From Kalaharituber pfeilii (taxonomy: Eukaryota > Ascomycota > Pezizomycetes > Pezizales > Pezizaceae), in assembly GCA_015179045.1 (NCBI GenBank), contig WHUZ01000041.1, forward strand, positions 248,001 through 312,000: a DNA stretch of 64,000 nt, given 5' to 3'. This document shows positions 33,230 to 43,875 of this stretch, piece by piece. Every line of letters begins with the position of its first letter. Within the stretch, counting starts at the first letter, position 1. A program made the position numbers and the translations under genes. Under the pieces are notes generated by a model, which did no database searches, was not told where the DNA came from, and worked only from the letters and a program-made list of their open reading frames with translations.

Positions 33230-34096
33230 AAATCATGATTACCGCTGTGGGATTTACACATGGCTGCGGACTGGAAAAGGCGGAGCTATGTGGAGGAGGA
33301 TGGTCAGTGGCGAGGAGGTACAATGCACATATGGTGAGGCATGGAGTGCTGAGCATGTGGTGTTCAGATGCACCGAACTGGAGCGGCCCCAGAGGAAGGA
33401 CTAAGATGGGGCGCATGTCACCTGGCAGTCCTGGGAGGACCTAGAGGAGAAAGGGTGGAAGCAAGAAGGAGTGGAGGGCGACCTGGTCGAGTACTGGTTT
33501 GCCTGCCTCGATCTGGGTGTAACGGGATATTGTATAGCGAGCCGGGTAAATAGCTTCGCGCTAAAGATGACCTCTGACAAGCATTTCAGGATGATAGCCT
33601 CACGCTAAAAGATGACCTCTGACAAGCATTTCAGGATGTCGGTACAATATATATGGGTAAAAGGGATGTGACCTGAGTGCGTATTGCAGTCTCGAAAGTG
33701 TATATAAGTGGTGTTCATGGCTATGTGTTCTCCTTTCCTTTTTCTCTTTACGCAACCTCTTGTATTTAGTTTCTACTAAGTAGAGTGGTTACCTGCTGTG
33801 CCGATCCGCTGAACTGCTGTACCGCTGTGAACCGTTGAACCGCCTTGCTGCCGCGAACTGCTGAACTGCCGCCTGCCGCCTCCTGCCTGCGCTCCGTAGA
33901 TCGCCGTCATCCACGGGCCCCAGACCACGTCCGCCGTTACACTGGGGTAGCCGGGGACGGAGGGCACTGGGTGCTCAAGGTGTGTATGTAGATTCCGTAG
34001 TTAGTTGTTCCAAACCTAGCCCGGGTATATGGGTCCCTGCCATAGGCTGGTAGCCTGTATGCGGGGTTACGTGAAATTAAAAAAAAAAAAAAAAAG
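33230..34096 (+). mobile_element. LINE-B fragment, tail2 type, split by a solo LTR
   Basis: It encodes the ORF2 C-terminus (a broken knuckle C..YGEAWSAEHVVFRC near 33325-33375, then LEEKGWKQEGVEG). This is homologous to 58572-59100, which has LEDKGWRQEGVEG. After the LTR the 3' UTR resumes (gacggagggcac..) and ends in a tail2 variant whose inner stem is aggct/agcct (about 34033-34075) plus poly(A). Frames are broken. Confidence 0.8.
33518..33941 (+). mobile_element. Solo LTR, 424 bp (TSD CTGGG)
   Basis: It starts TGTAACGGGATATTG and ends CCGTTACA, inverted termini of 8 bp, flanked by ctggg (33513-33517, 33942-33946). A direct repeat of gatgacctctgacaagcatt occurs twice in its first 110 bp. 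A TATA-like tatataag near 33700 fits a plus-strand promoter. The homologous LINE-B at 58970 is uninterrupted. Confidence 0.92.
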
Positions 34097-34381
34097 GCCG
34101 ATGAGAAGGCTAGTCATTTCTTGGCTTAGTCATTGGCTGGCGTATAGGGGAAGATGGTTAGGGAAAAGGTGTGCTTCTTCTTTTCTTTTTCCTTAGCTGC
34201 TTGTTTATTGCTATGTGACTGCTTTGTGCTTTACGATATGAATTGATGGCTCTATTTTGCCTTACCACTGCTAGCTATTGATAGTTTGAAGCTAGTCCTT
34301 TCGTACATGCAGAAGTAGTATCGTCGTATACACTCTGCTTGTCCACACCGCCCCAAGCGCAGACCTTCTAGGTGAGCACTT
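34097..34381. other. Intergenic stretch, no gene recognised
   Basis: The first bases (ggccgatgagaaggc) resemble the LINE-B RNase H coding sequence at about 58723. This hints at a further LINE-B remnant or at the insertion site. Confidence 0.35.
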
Positions 34382-35097
34382 CAGTCAAACCTTGCTATAA
34401 CGAATTCCCCGCTATGTGAAAAGCTTTCTATGACGAATGCATCACTCTCCCCGATTTCCCTCCCCACTCATTCTGCCCTTGGGTATAACGAAATCCCACG
34501 AAATAACGAAACCAAAAGCTTGGGGAAGGTATTTCTGTCTACATACAAATTGTTCTTGCTGTCACCAAAAGTGGCTAATGAAATCCCCCTCCAAATTCAC
34601 TGTGCACATCCCCCATTTATATGTTGCATTTCTTATAATTAGTCTTACCTATGTCGCTACGTGCTGCAAGTTGGTTAACCCAAGTTGTCAGTGTCTGTTG
34701 CTTTCAAGTATGCTACTAATATGGCTTCAAACGCAAGCGAAAATTCCTGAAAAGGTGGAACCCAGCTCGGCTTTATTCTTTTCTTGCATATCCGATACTT
34801 CACATGGTTACTTAATGCCTGCCGCTTGTTAGTAGTTGTTGACATTTTGACCGTTCTGATCACCAGACGCAGTGCTACGAGTTCAAGATTCACTTGTGCT
34901 TTATATTTTATGGTCTCGAGTATTTCTTAATCTGATTATTTCCAACCGTATGTCGATACGAAGTGTGCTACAAATACCTCAGAACTCAGCTGCCAAGATT
35001 GCATGATTACGTTGCCGCAATTGTCTATAATGAGAACCTTGCTATAACGAAAAGAAGGGGCCAAATTTTATGCGTTTGTTACAGAAAGGTCTGACTG
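34382..35097 (-). mobile_element. Non-autonomous pogo-like DNA transposon, 716 bp
   Basis: The terminal inverted repeats are cagtcaaaccttgctataac (left) and the complement of acagaaaggtctgactg (right). The element is related to 54258-55185. The minus strand keeps the start of a protein, MSTTTNKRQALS..VKYRICKKR (about 34735-34845), similar to the N-terminal helix-turn-helix of pogo/Fot1 transposases. The catalytic domain is absent. The TA duplication is no longer visible. Confidence 0.7.
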
Positions 35098-35243
35098 TTA
35101 AGTTACCTTTCTGTAACAACTAGTCGTATTGATTCGGAGCCATTATTCACACTTCCTAGCTAGCTGGAAACATCTGTCCGTATCTCACTCGCTGCGGTAA
35201 ATCAAACCTCGCCTTATTGGATGGTACTGTAGCGTTAGCCTAG

Positions 35244-35301
35244 TTCTGCCATAGGCTGAGAGCCGTATGCGGGGTGACCAAAAAAAAAAAAAAAAAAAAA
35301 A
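35244..35301 (+). mobile_element. Micro-retroposon, tail2 type (LINE-B-like variant)
   Basis: It starts ttctgccataggctgag and ends gcggggtgacc plus poly(A). It is flanked by tgtagcgttagcctag and tatagcgtttaggctag, a slightly diverged duplication. Its inner stem is ggct/agcc. Confidence 0.82.
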
Positions 35302-35399
35302 TATAGCGTTTAGGCTAGACTGGCCTATACAGTCATATTTGAGTGTTAATCGACGTTTCCTGTGGACAGTTCTTGATGTGTACCACGTGATAGTGATAG

Positions 35400-35733
35400 G
35401 AAGATCATACAGCAGGACAGCGGAGTGACAGCGGAGGGCAGGACAAGGGCTAGGAGGCTACTGAGAGAGATAATCAGAGAGAAGAAGAAGACATACTGGG
35501 AAGAGTACGAGTACTTAGAGGAGGAAAGATTTTTTATTTTATTTTATTTTATTTTTTTATTTTTTTTTTAATATCAGTGCTCGCGTGCCGCCCTGGGGGC
35601 AATGGCAATTTTAAGTACATAGGGGAGGAGGAGAGAGCAAGCTCACCGTGGGACGTATTCAGGCTCGCGAAAGACCCCTTCCGGCAAAGAGAAATGATGA
35701 GGATACCAGGCACGGGCTCGGAAGTAGCTACGG
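35400..35733 (+). pseudogene. LINE-A ORF2 fragment (linker before RT)
   Basis: It encodes ARRLLREIIREKKKTYWEE and, after an insertion, SPWDVFRLAKDPFRQREMM. These are homologous to RARRLYRDMIREKKKEYW and SPWDIFKIAREPFKNRELM in the reference LINE. A tail1 micro-retroposon splits it at 35530-35624. It ends where the inverted-duplication module begins. Confidence 0.82.
35530..35624 (-). mobile_element. Micro-retroposon, tail1 type, 95 bp
   Basis: It is flanked by gaggaggaaaga (35518-35529) and gaggaggagaga (35625-35636). On the minus strand it begins ccctatgtacttaaaattgc, about 18 nt upstream of the hairpin foot, and ends atgatatt-like plus an interrupted A-tail. The hairpin sequence is gccattgcccccagggcggc. 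Confidence 0.88.
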
Positions 35734-36010
35734 CGGCCGGGATGCCAAAAGTCGCAACACCCGCACCCCAACAAAAATTACGCATCTCACACACAACATA
35801 CCGGTACACCCGTCAGAGATAAATGCCCTGTGCGATTAATATCTCATAAAAATAAATAAATAAAATTAAAATTAAAATTAAAATTAAAATTAAAATTAAA
35901 AATAAAATAAAAATTAAAAAAACAACTGAAGTTAACAGATGACAAAATATATATATTTCAGTCTATAGTATAAGCAACTTGTAACATGAACCACCTATCC
36001 TTTCACTCAC
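35733..36010 (+). repeat. Inverted duplication partner of 7680-7956, with (AAAATT)n
   Basis: It contains the variant tail gtgcgattaatatctcat, then about 9 units of the AT-only hexamer attaaa/aaatta (35860-35925), then flank shared with 7690-7760 in reverse. Confidence 0.6.
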
Positions 36011-36489
36011 TCTCATCCAATACCCATCAGCAAAAATAATATTTCCACTGGGCGGAAACCCTGTGTCCGCGGCATGGCAGGTTCACCTGGAGCGCCTACA
36101 GCACCCGGCATCTTGAAAAAACCTCTATTGCATGCTCAGTGTATAATGCAATCATGTATAGCGCCCTATTGCGCCCAGTGGAACTAAAATTACTTCTCCG
36201 CCCAGGGCGTAATTGGTAATACTTTTCAAAACCTAGGCATGCGCACTCTCCTCATCAGCATAGGGACCTATATACAGGTAATGCCATTCACCCTGCAGAT
36301 GCCATGCCACATTGAACAACTGATTATTTTTTTTTTCTAGCTAGTGTGGTCTATATGCAGATACTATTTCATTATTTTACCATGCCATGCCATCGTCTAT
36401 TGCCCTACCACTTTAGCTCTTTTATGTAAATATAGCCTATGTTGTCACAGCTCCCTGTAATGCATCTCAAGCCATCAAGAAGAGCTGCC
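36011..36489. other. Intergenic stretch, no gene recognised
   Basis: I see no gene or recognisable repeat. Confidence 0.45.
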
Positions 36490-37001
36490 ATAGCTGTCAT
36501 ATTCTGCCTTATCTCTCGCTAGCAGAGAGCTCTGCCAAAACTGTCAATAGAGCTCATTCTGACGTATCTCGTGCCATCGAGAGGGGCCTGCCATACCTGT
36601 GAAATTCAACTCATTGTGCCATATCTTGCACCATCAAGGTGGACCTGTCATACGTGTTAAGTTGAGCTTATATTGCCATATCTCATACCGTTAAGAGAGA
36701 CCTGTTTTATGTGTTAAGTTGAGCTTATGTTATCATATTTCACGCTATCGAGAGGGGTCTGCAATGCCTGTAAATAAGTATTATAATAGTTGCATCAACA
36801 AATACATTCTCAGTGCATCGGCACCTTTCCATGTCACAGTTGAACTTGACGTCGGAATGAGGCTAAATGAGGCAATTCCAGCAGTGTCAACTGGCAACTT
36901 GAAGCTGGAAGTGTACTGACCAAAACAGCCCATTATACTCAGATTATGGTCTGCCAGCCAACCCAATGTGGCCCAATGAGCAGCCCAGTGAGTGGCCAAG
37001 C

Positions 37002-37578
37002 CTCCCGCAATCTGGCCGAGCAGTTGTGGTACATGGAATAGCGGTGATGAAGAAACTTGGGAAAGTAAGAGATTGGATGGAAAAGGCGAACCCGTGGATG
37101 GGGAGGATTGTCGCGGCAAGATCGTTGGTGAATAAAGAAAGGAGGGAGGGAAAGAAGACTAGCTCGATTGTTATATACCTAGAGGGGGAGGTAGAATCAG
37201 ATAGTCAAACACCAGCGAAGATACGGTTATCAGGCAAATGGCACCACTCGTGCCTGTATGACTGGGACAGAACTACAAAGGTGGACGGAAAGGGGAAGGA
37301 GAGGGATGTGGAGGAGATGGACATGACTGCTTGATTGTCTGGGGGGATATTTGGGTATTCGTGCTTGATTGTTCTCATGGGACATTGGGTTCTCGCTTTG
37401 TGTTTCCTCCGCATCACCGAAGTAGTGGTATCTTTGTGTCTTTTTACAAGGGGTCGAATGTGTAGGTAGTTGCACAGGTGCCTGTCTCCGGGCCATAAGG
37501 ACTTCGGTCCAGGGACCCTGCCATGGCGAACAGCTGCAAGCGGGGTTACGTGAAATATAAAAAAAAAAAAAAAAAAAA
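37002..37578 (+). mobile_element. LINE ORF1-only element, 5'-truncated, tail2 type
   Basis: It begins ctcccgcaatctggccg inside ORF1 (equivalent to about 23810) and ends in tail2 plus poly(A). It is flanked by gagtggccaagc (36990-37001, 37579-37590). That 12-mer is itself tandem in copy A, so the duplication is slightly ambiguous. The independent insertion shows that ORF1 plus tail2, without ORF2, is mobilised as a unit. Confidence 0.88.
37003..37334 (+). pseudogene. LINE ORF1 C-terminal fragment
   Basis: This open C-terminal part of ORF1 of about 109 codons (GRAVVVHGIAV..KLGKVRDW, IVIYLEGEVESD) ends EEMDMTA. It is close to the ORF1 at 23810-24139. It has no start codon of its own because of the truncation. 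Confidence 0.85.
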
Positions 37579-37625
37579 GAGTGGCCAAGCGAGTGGCCCA
37601 GCTAGTGGCCTAGCCAGTGACCTAT

Positions 37626-38288
37626 GGACAGAGTATAGCTGACTGGATGCAAGCCACCCTTGTACTTCAACCTGCACATCACAGTGCACAAACAAACTAT
37701 AAGGCGGATCTCCAACACGGGCAGGCCCGCCACAGGCGGTTCAGACCATTGTACATATATATTTTTCTTTTTAGCATCATTCGTATACTGCCGGTGTCTA
37801 CTCGGGAAGGGGATATCCACCCGCATTGACCTGTAAAGCTGTTAGTGACGATTCGGCCTGATTAGCGGATATCTACGGTCTCGCAATGAAAGATGGGTTG
37901 CGCACGGACGTGTATCACAGGGAACGCCGGCATGTACCGAAGTTTTTCGGAGAAACAGCCACATCTCGGAGAAACAGTCATGGCCGGAGTTATAAGGGAA
38001 AGCTATGGTTGCGCCAGAGCTATGGAGATCGCTATATCCGCAATCGAGCTACGGAAATACCTATAGCCGCACCGGAGCTATGGGGATAGCTATGGATGGA
38101 GTTATGTGGACTGCTGAAGCTGCCGGAGATCTGTTAAGCTAGTATAGATACTTGATAGCAATTACAATATACAGTACGCATGCAGGGTTGACTATGGGAA
38201 GGGCCAGCAGGACAGGTTCCTCGAACGCCAAGCATCAAGCGAATATTCGACGACCCACCTTTGACATACCTCCTCAAGTGAACGTCTT
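37626..38288. other. Intergenic; short 'gagctatgg' repeats
   Basis: No gene is supported. Imperfect repeats of 'gagctatggggata' occur at about 37990-38105. Confidence 0.4.
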
Positions 38289-38347
38289 GCCCTGCCATGG
38301 CGAACAGCTGCATGCGGGGTCACGTGATAAAAAAAAAAAAAAAAAAA
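38289..38347 (+). mobile_element. Micro-retroposon, tail2 type
   Basis: A 59-bp insertion is flanked by aagtgaacgtctt (38276-38288, 38348-38360). It begins gccctgccatgg and ends gtcacgtgat plus poly(A). Confidence 0.94.
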
Positions 38348-38929
38348 AAGTGAACGTCTTCCGCTGCTGACCCCCACGAAAGCTTCGCCGAGCTGCCTCT
38401 CCCGCCCATGATACAATACACCAATTGATATTTCCTTGATGGAATAAACCGCTTCTCCAATTCGCTCCAATGATACCACGCTTACCAATACAAAATTTCC
38501 AGCTTGTAATATACCGATCTTTGTTCTTGAGGGCCATTCCACTACCCACATTCGACATACATATATGGCATTTCTTCATACAGGCGCCGGCTTTTCTCAA
38601 GGTAACTCCCCAGGGGCAACCCTTATTCATTTCCTCTTATTGAAACTGTTCCCTTTCGTTTGAACTTCTTCCTGATGAGTAAAAAGGCGAGCAAGCTGAG
38701 TACAATATCGTAGTCCACATCAGCAAACTAACAGTCCACTAGAATGCCCAGGAGCGAACTCAGCTTGCTGAGGAGTGTATTGTATGGGTTGGTTACAAGC
38801 TGCTCAGTGTTTTTCGTCCCAATTTGGTCATATTGCCAAGAAATTCGGTCAAAATGCCAAGACCTGACGTCGGCTCAGACCTGCCGTCGGCTCAGACCTG
38901 CCATCGGCTCAGACCTACGGTCGGCTACC
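38348..38929. other. Intergenic stretch, no gene recognised
   Basis: I see no convincing gene. Short repeats of 'cggctcagacctgcc' at 38870-38920 lead into the 12-bp satellite. Confidence 0.4.
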
Positions 38930-39194
38930 GAAATGGCTGCCGAAATGGCTGCCAAAACGGCTACCGAAAGGGCCGCTGAAATGGCTGCCGAAATGGCTGC
39001 TAAAACGACTACTAAAATAGATCATGAAATGGCTACCAAAACGGCCACCGAAATGGCTACTGAAATGGCTACTGAAATGGCTGCTAAAACGGCTACGGAA
39101 ATAGAAATGGTTACCGCAATGGCTACCTGAGTGGATGCTGAAATGGCTACCGAAATGGATGATAAAATAGCTACTGGACTGGCTACTGAAACGG

Positions 39195-39608
39195 TGTGGT
39201 GGTAACCACGGTACCGATGGAAAGAATAAGGCCATACGCGGGCCGGAGCGGTACTCAGCGGTAGGGCCACATAATGACACATGTATGGGATGAGGAAGAA
39301 ATTATGATTAAGAAGCGAGATATGTATAGGCTCAGTTGGAAGGCGAAGACGGTCTATAAATTGTACGTAGATAGGACTGTGGAAGCGAGCAAGCAGCAAC
39401 ATACACGGATACATGGAGAGATACAAGGAGATATACAGACATAGACGGAGATATACAGACATGGACAGATATGGACACGCACAGACAAGACAATTGAAGA
39501 CTCTTTTCTTGACATTTGATTATTGAGGCCGCCCTTGAGGCTTCGTTCCGCCAGCTCTAGATACCGGTACCCGTGCGAAACAGTGGATGCTGTTGAGCCG
39601 TCATCACA
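39195..39608 (+). mobile_element. Solo LTR, 414 bp, inside the 12-bp satellite (TSD ACGG)
   Basis: It starts TGTGGTGG and ends CATCACA, with matching inverted termini, flanked by acgg (39191-39194, 39609-39612). The 12-bp satellite continues on both sides. A TATA-like tctataaatt lies near 39352. The 4-bp duplication is short and the satellite is repetitive, so the exact edge could shift by one base. Confidence 0.78.
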
Positions 39609-40636
39609 ACGGTTACTGAAACGGCTACCAAAATAGCGGATAAAATGACAGTTGAAATGGCCGCTGCAATAGCTACGTCAATGGCTGCTGAATTTGCTGC
39701 TGAATTTGCTGCTGAAATGGCTGCTCACATGGCTATTGAGGGCCTCGGGTCAGGCCGGCCATACCTGTCAACTTCACCTCATTTCACGGCGTTGGGCCGT
39801 ACTTGCTATACCTGTCAAATTCATCTCCTTCTACCGCATCTCACGCTGGCAGGTTGGATCTGCCATAGCTGTCAAATTCAGCTCATTCTACCTCAGCTCA
39901 TTCTCCCACATCTTATGCCAGTGGTCGGATCTGCCATACCTGTCAAATTGAGCTCATTTCACCTCATCTCACGCTGGCTCATCGGCTGCCACATCTATCA
40001 AATTCAGCTGATTCTGTATCATCTTGTACTGTCAGGTCAGGCCTGCAATTCATGTGAAATTCAACTCATTCTGACTCATCTCATGCCGTCGAATAGGGTC
40101 TGTCAAACCTGTCAAGTTCAGCTCATTCTGCCTGCTCTTGTGCCTTCGGATAGGGCCTATCAAACCTGTCAAAGTCAGCTCATTGCACCTCATCTCGTGC
40201 CCTCGGGTCGGAACTGCCACTACGCATCACGTGCCGAAATGGCTGCCAAAATGGATGCTGACATGGCTGGTGAAAAGGCTACTGAAACGGCTACCGAAAT
40301 GGCTGATGAAATGGCGCCTGAAATGGCCGCTGAAATGGCAACTTCAATGGCTACTGAAATGGCTGCTGAAACTGCTGCTGAAATGGCTGCTGAAATGGCT
40401 ACCGAAAGGGCTACTGAAATGGCTAGGGCCGGCCATGCCTGTCAAATTCAGCTCATTCCACCTCATCTTGCACCAGCGGGTCGGGCCAGCTATACGTGTC
40501 AAATTCAGCTCATGCTGTCAAGTCGGCCATGCAATTCGTCTGATATTGAGTTCATTCTACCTCACTTCACGCCGTCAGCTCAAATCTGCCATACCTGTCA
40601 AATTGAGCACATCTTACCTCACCTCACGCTGTCCGG

Positions 40637-40689
40637 CCGCCCTGCCATGGTGAACAGCTGCATGCGGGGTCACGTGAAAAAAAAAAAAA
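40637..40689 (+). mobile_element. Micro-retroposon, tail2 type, inside satellite
   Basis: A 53-bp insertion is flanked by acgctgtccgg (40626-40636) and acgctgtctgg (40690-40700). It begins ccgccctgccatgg and ends gtcacgtga plus a short A-tail. Confidence 0.9.
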
Positions 40690-40917
40690 ACGCTGTCTGG
40701 ACGAACCTGCCATACCTGTCAAATTCAGCTCATTCTACCACATCTTGCACCGTTATGTCGGGCCGGCTATATGTGTCAAATTCAGCTCATTGCACCTCTT
40801 CTCGTGCCCTCGGGTCGGAACTGCCACTACTACCAATGCCGAAATGGCTACCGAAATGGCTGCCGAAATGGCTGCCGAAATGGCTGCCGAAATAGCTACC
40901 GAAATGGCTACTGAAAT

Positions 40918-41316
40918 CAATGAATCCAACAGGCCGTGATCTGCATTGGACTGAAACTGCCTGGACCGGGCAAGACCGGTATTCTCAGTGGCCTGGACCA
41001 GCCTGGAACGGCCTGGACCGGCCTGATCCACATGAAGCAGGCCAACCAGGCCGGTCCAAGCCAATCAGGCCGGCCCAGGCCAATCCGGCCGGTCCAGGCC
41101 ATTCAGGCAGGTTCAAGCCAATTAAACGAATCACTCCACAGCTATCCAGGTGAATTGAGGCCAGCATTTACCAGATTGTTTGAGTATTTAAATGGTCTGG
41201 ACCGGCCCTCACGGCCTGGCCTGAACAATCAGGGCAGGCCAGGCCCAGAGTTTCACGATCCAGGCCAGTTCAGGCCTCCGGTTAGCCTGGCCTAGCCTGG
41301 CCTGTTGGATTCATTG
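40918..41316. mobile_element. GGCC-rich element with 18-bp terminal inverted repeats
   Basis: The left end CAATGAATCCAACAGGCC (40918-40935) is the perfect complement of the right end (41299-41316). The inside is dense in GGCC and has a tandem of about 19 bp (caggccggtccaagccaat) at 41035-41130. It lies between 12-bp and 57-bp arrays and has no open frame of note. I see no target duplication. It may be a foldback element captured by the satellite. Confidence 0.6.
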
Positions 41317-41882
41317 CCTGCAATACCTGTCATATTCACCTCAGATCTCACCGTCGGGCCGTACCTCCTCTACCTGTCAATTTCAGTTCATTGCACCTCA
41401 TCTCGTGCTCTCGGGTCGGAACTGCTATACGTATCAAGTGCCAAAACGGCTGCCGAAATGGCTGCCAGAAACGGCCACCGACAAGCATGATGAAATGGCT
41501 ACCGAAATGGATGCTGAAATGGATACTGAAATGGATACTGAAATTGCGAGTAAAATGGCTGCCAAAATGGCTGGTGAATTGGCTGGTGAAAGGGCTACTG
41601 AAATGGCCGCTGAAACAGCTACTGAAATGGCTACCGAAATGGCAGATGAAATGGCAGCTGAAATGGCAGCTGAAATGGCTACTTCAATGGCTAGAGTCGG
41701 CCATGCCTGTCAAATTCAGCTCATTCCACCTCATCTTGCACCATCGGGTCGGGCCAGCTATACGTGTCAAATTCAGCTCATGCCGTCAAGTCAAGCATGC
41801 AATTCGTGTGAAATTGAGCTCATTCTACCTCACCTCACGCCGTCGATACCTGTCAAATTGAGCTCATTTTACCTCATCTTAC

Positions 41883-41915
41883 GCTGTCCGGCCTCTCGCC
41901 ATAGCCTAAAAAGGC
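41883..41915 (+). mobile_element. Fragment of tail1 without A-tail
   Basis: tctcgccatagcct is the tail1 hairpin 5' half, followed by five A and 'ggccgcaggccgg'. It may be a rearranged insertion. The flanks share 'ccgg'. Confidence 0.4.
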
Positions 41916-42830
41916 CGCAGGCCGGACTTGCCATACCTGTCAAATTCAGCTCATTCTACCACATCCCATCTCGTACCTCGGGCATGCCATACGTCTCAAA
42001 CTGATCTCATATTTGCACCGTAGGCTCGGGCCGGCCATACTTATCAAATTCAGCTCATGCTACCGCATCTCGTACCGTCAGCTCCGGTGAGCCATATGTG
42101 TCAAATTCAGCTTATTCTACCGCATCTTGCAGCATTGGGACGGGCCGGATATGTGTGTCAAATTCAGCTCATTCTGCATCATCTCGTGCCGACAGTCCGG
42201 GCCTGCAATTCGTGTGAAATTCAGCTCGTTATGGCTCACCTCACGCCGTTGAATAGTGCCTGCAATTCGTGTGAAATTCAGCTCATTCTGGCTCATCTCA
42301 CGCCGTCGAGTAGGGCCTGCCAAACCTGTCAAGTTCAGCTCATTCTGACTCATCTCATGTCGTCGAATAGGGCCTGCAATTCGTGTGAAATTCAGCTCAT
42401 TCTGGCTCATCTCACGCCGTCGAATAGGGCCTGCCAAACCTGTCAAGTTCAGCTCATTCTGCCGCATCTCGTGCCGGCAGGTTGGGCCCACCATACCTGT
42501 CAAATTCAGCTCATTGTGCCTGATATCGTACTGTCAGGTCAGGCCGGCTATACGTGCCAAATTCAGCTCATTCTGGCTCAAGGCCGGCCATACCTGTCAA
42601 CCTTCTCACGCCGTCGGGTTGGGCCTTCCATACCTGTCAAATTCAGCTCACTCTACCTCATCTCACGGCGGTAGGTGGGGCCTGCTATACCTGTAAAATT
42701 GAGCTCATTCTTTCTCACCTGAGGCCGTGGGGCCGGACCTGCCATATCTGTTAAATTCAACTCATTCTGCCACATCTCATGCCGTCGGGCCGGACCTGTC
42801 ATATCTATCAAATTCAATGCTAGAAATGCG

Positions 42831-43675
42831 ACTGGGTTCAATCCGGCGCGAGGCGTAACCAGCAGTACTTACGACGAGTGGCCGCGATTCCTGTATCATA
42901 TTAGACTCGCCGCCCCCTCCTCCACTGATTATTTAGCGCGACGAAAATAGAGCAAAGGATGGTAGACCATGCATGGTTTTTCAGAGAAGCAAGATTGTGG
43001 TGACGACGAGGAGGGTAGTGTGTTTGGAGAAGAGGGATGAGGAGGAACGGACGATATAGGGATGAGGGATATCGGGAAGTCTAGCATTAGAATGAGTAAA
43101 GAGAGTCTTGGAGGCGAGCGTAGAGGTAGATTCATCGTACTGGCTGTACTTACCCTCAACTGTTGCGTTCAAGTACTCAGTCACACCCAATAGTTAACTT
43201 TGCTTTTAGCTTCGGTACGTTCACGCTCGAAGGTACTTTGAGATGCAACAGAAATCAGGGAAAGTGAAGTGAATTATGCAAAGGCTAACAAGTGTCACAT
43301 TTCGACCTCTGTGACAGAAAAAAGATGTCATACCAGAATTGCCGGTGTGTTAACAGGTGCTCTAGGGGGGAAAAAAAATTGTAATCAGCAAAGGTTCAAG
43401 CTTGAAAAGCACCGGAGGAAAGAACAATTCTGGAAGAATTGTCCCTTTACCCCGCTTTTATACAGAGCCGCCACTCCGCTGGGCCATAATTATAAAGCTA
43501 ATTGTTAGCTCGTAGTAGCTGCTGGCTCGTTAGCTCGTAGCGTAGCCCGTGCTCGTAGCCTAGCTCATAGCGCTCTACGGTTTATCGATGTTGTAGCACT
43601 GGCTAATTGTAGAACATAGCACAACAAATCTGACAATGCCATTCAGTCACGTGATCCGTCGCCACCACTAGTTCC
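42831..43675. other. Intergenic stretch, no gene recognised
   Basis: No gene is supported. A short 'gctcgtagc' repeat lies at about 43505-43575. Confidence 0.4.
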
Positions 43676-43732
43676 TTTCTTTTTTTTTATTCCATTTAAT
43701 ATCAAATAACCCCGCTTGCAACTGTTCGCCCA
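43676..43732 (-). mobile_element. Decayed tail2-type micro-retroposon
   Basis: A T-rich run is followed by aataaccccgcttgcaactg and ttcgcc. On the minus strand this is tail2 with several changes. It has no clear duplication. Confidence 0.5.
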
Positions 43733-43875
43733 AGTCCCTGATCATCGTCGAACTAGCTGCTTTTCGTTTATCTCTGTATTAATGAAACTCGATCAACCCT
43801 CAGGTACCTGCTTTTATATATATTTTTACAGCAATGGTGCTCGTATATATATCTCCATGCCTGCAAGGAATCGGA
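43733..43875. other. Short intergenic flank
   Basis: No gene is seen. The last 8 bp (43868-43875) are the left duplication of the next LINE. Confidence 0.4.

Larger units (their letters stand above)
36490..37625 (+). repeat. Segmental duplication copy B, with an ORF1-only insertion
   Basis: It matches 2560-3357 and resumes after the insertion to about 37625 (gtggcctagccagtgacctat). It lacks the solo LTR and LINE of copy A. Instead it carries the ORF1 element at 37002-37578. Confidence 0.78.
38930..42830 (+). repeat. Composite satellite: 12-bp and 57-bp arrays in a higher-order repeat
   Basis: Arrays of a 12-bp unit (gaaatggctgcc and one-base variants) alternate with arrays of a 57-bp unit (caaattcagctcattctgcc.., ..gggcctgccatacctgt). 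The 12-bp arrays are at about 38930-39194, 39609-39745, 40235-40430, 40835-40917 and 41440-41695. The 57-bp arrays are at about 39750-40225, 40430-40830, 41317-41440 and 41695-42830. The junctions recur: 'ctcgggtcggaactgc' before a 12-bp array near 40200, 40810 and 41410, and 'gtcggccatgcctgtc' after one near 40432 and 41697. That gives a higher-order unit of about 1.2 kb. Both units are multiples of three, so long frames stay open (416 codons at 39645-40895). Confidence 0.88.

Noticed and set aside
42117..42503. Antisense 128-codon frame in the satellite as a gene
   Set aside because: The period of 57 keeps every stop-free frame open; there is no start context or domain.
41695..42830. CRISPR-like array
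   Set aside because: The 57-bp units are contiguous tandem copies with no unique spacers, in a eukaryotic genome without cas genes.
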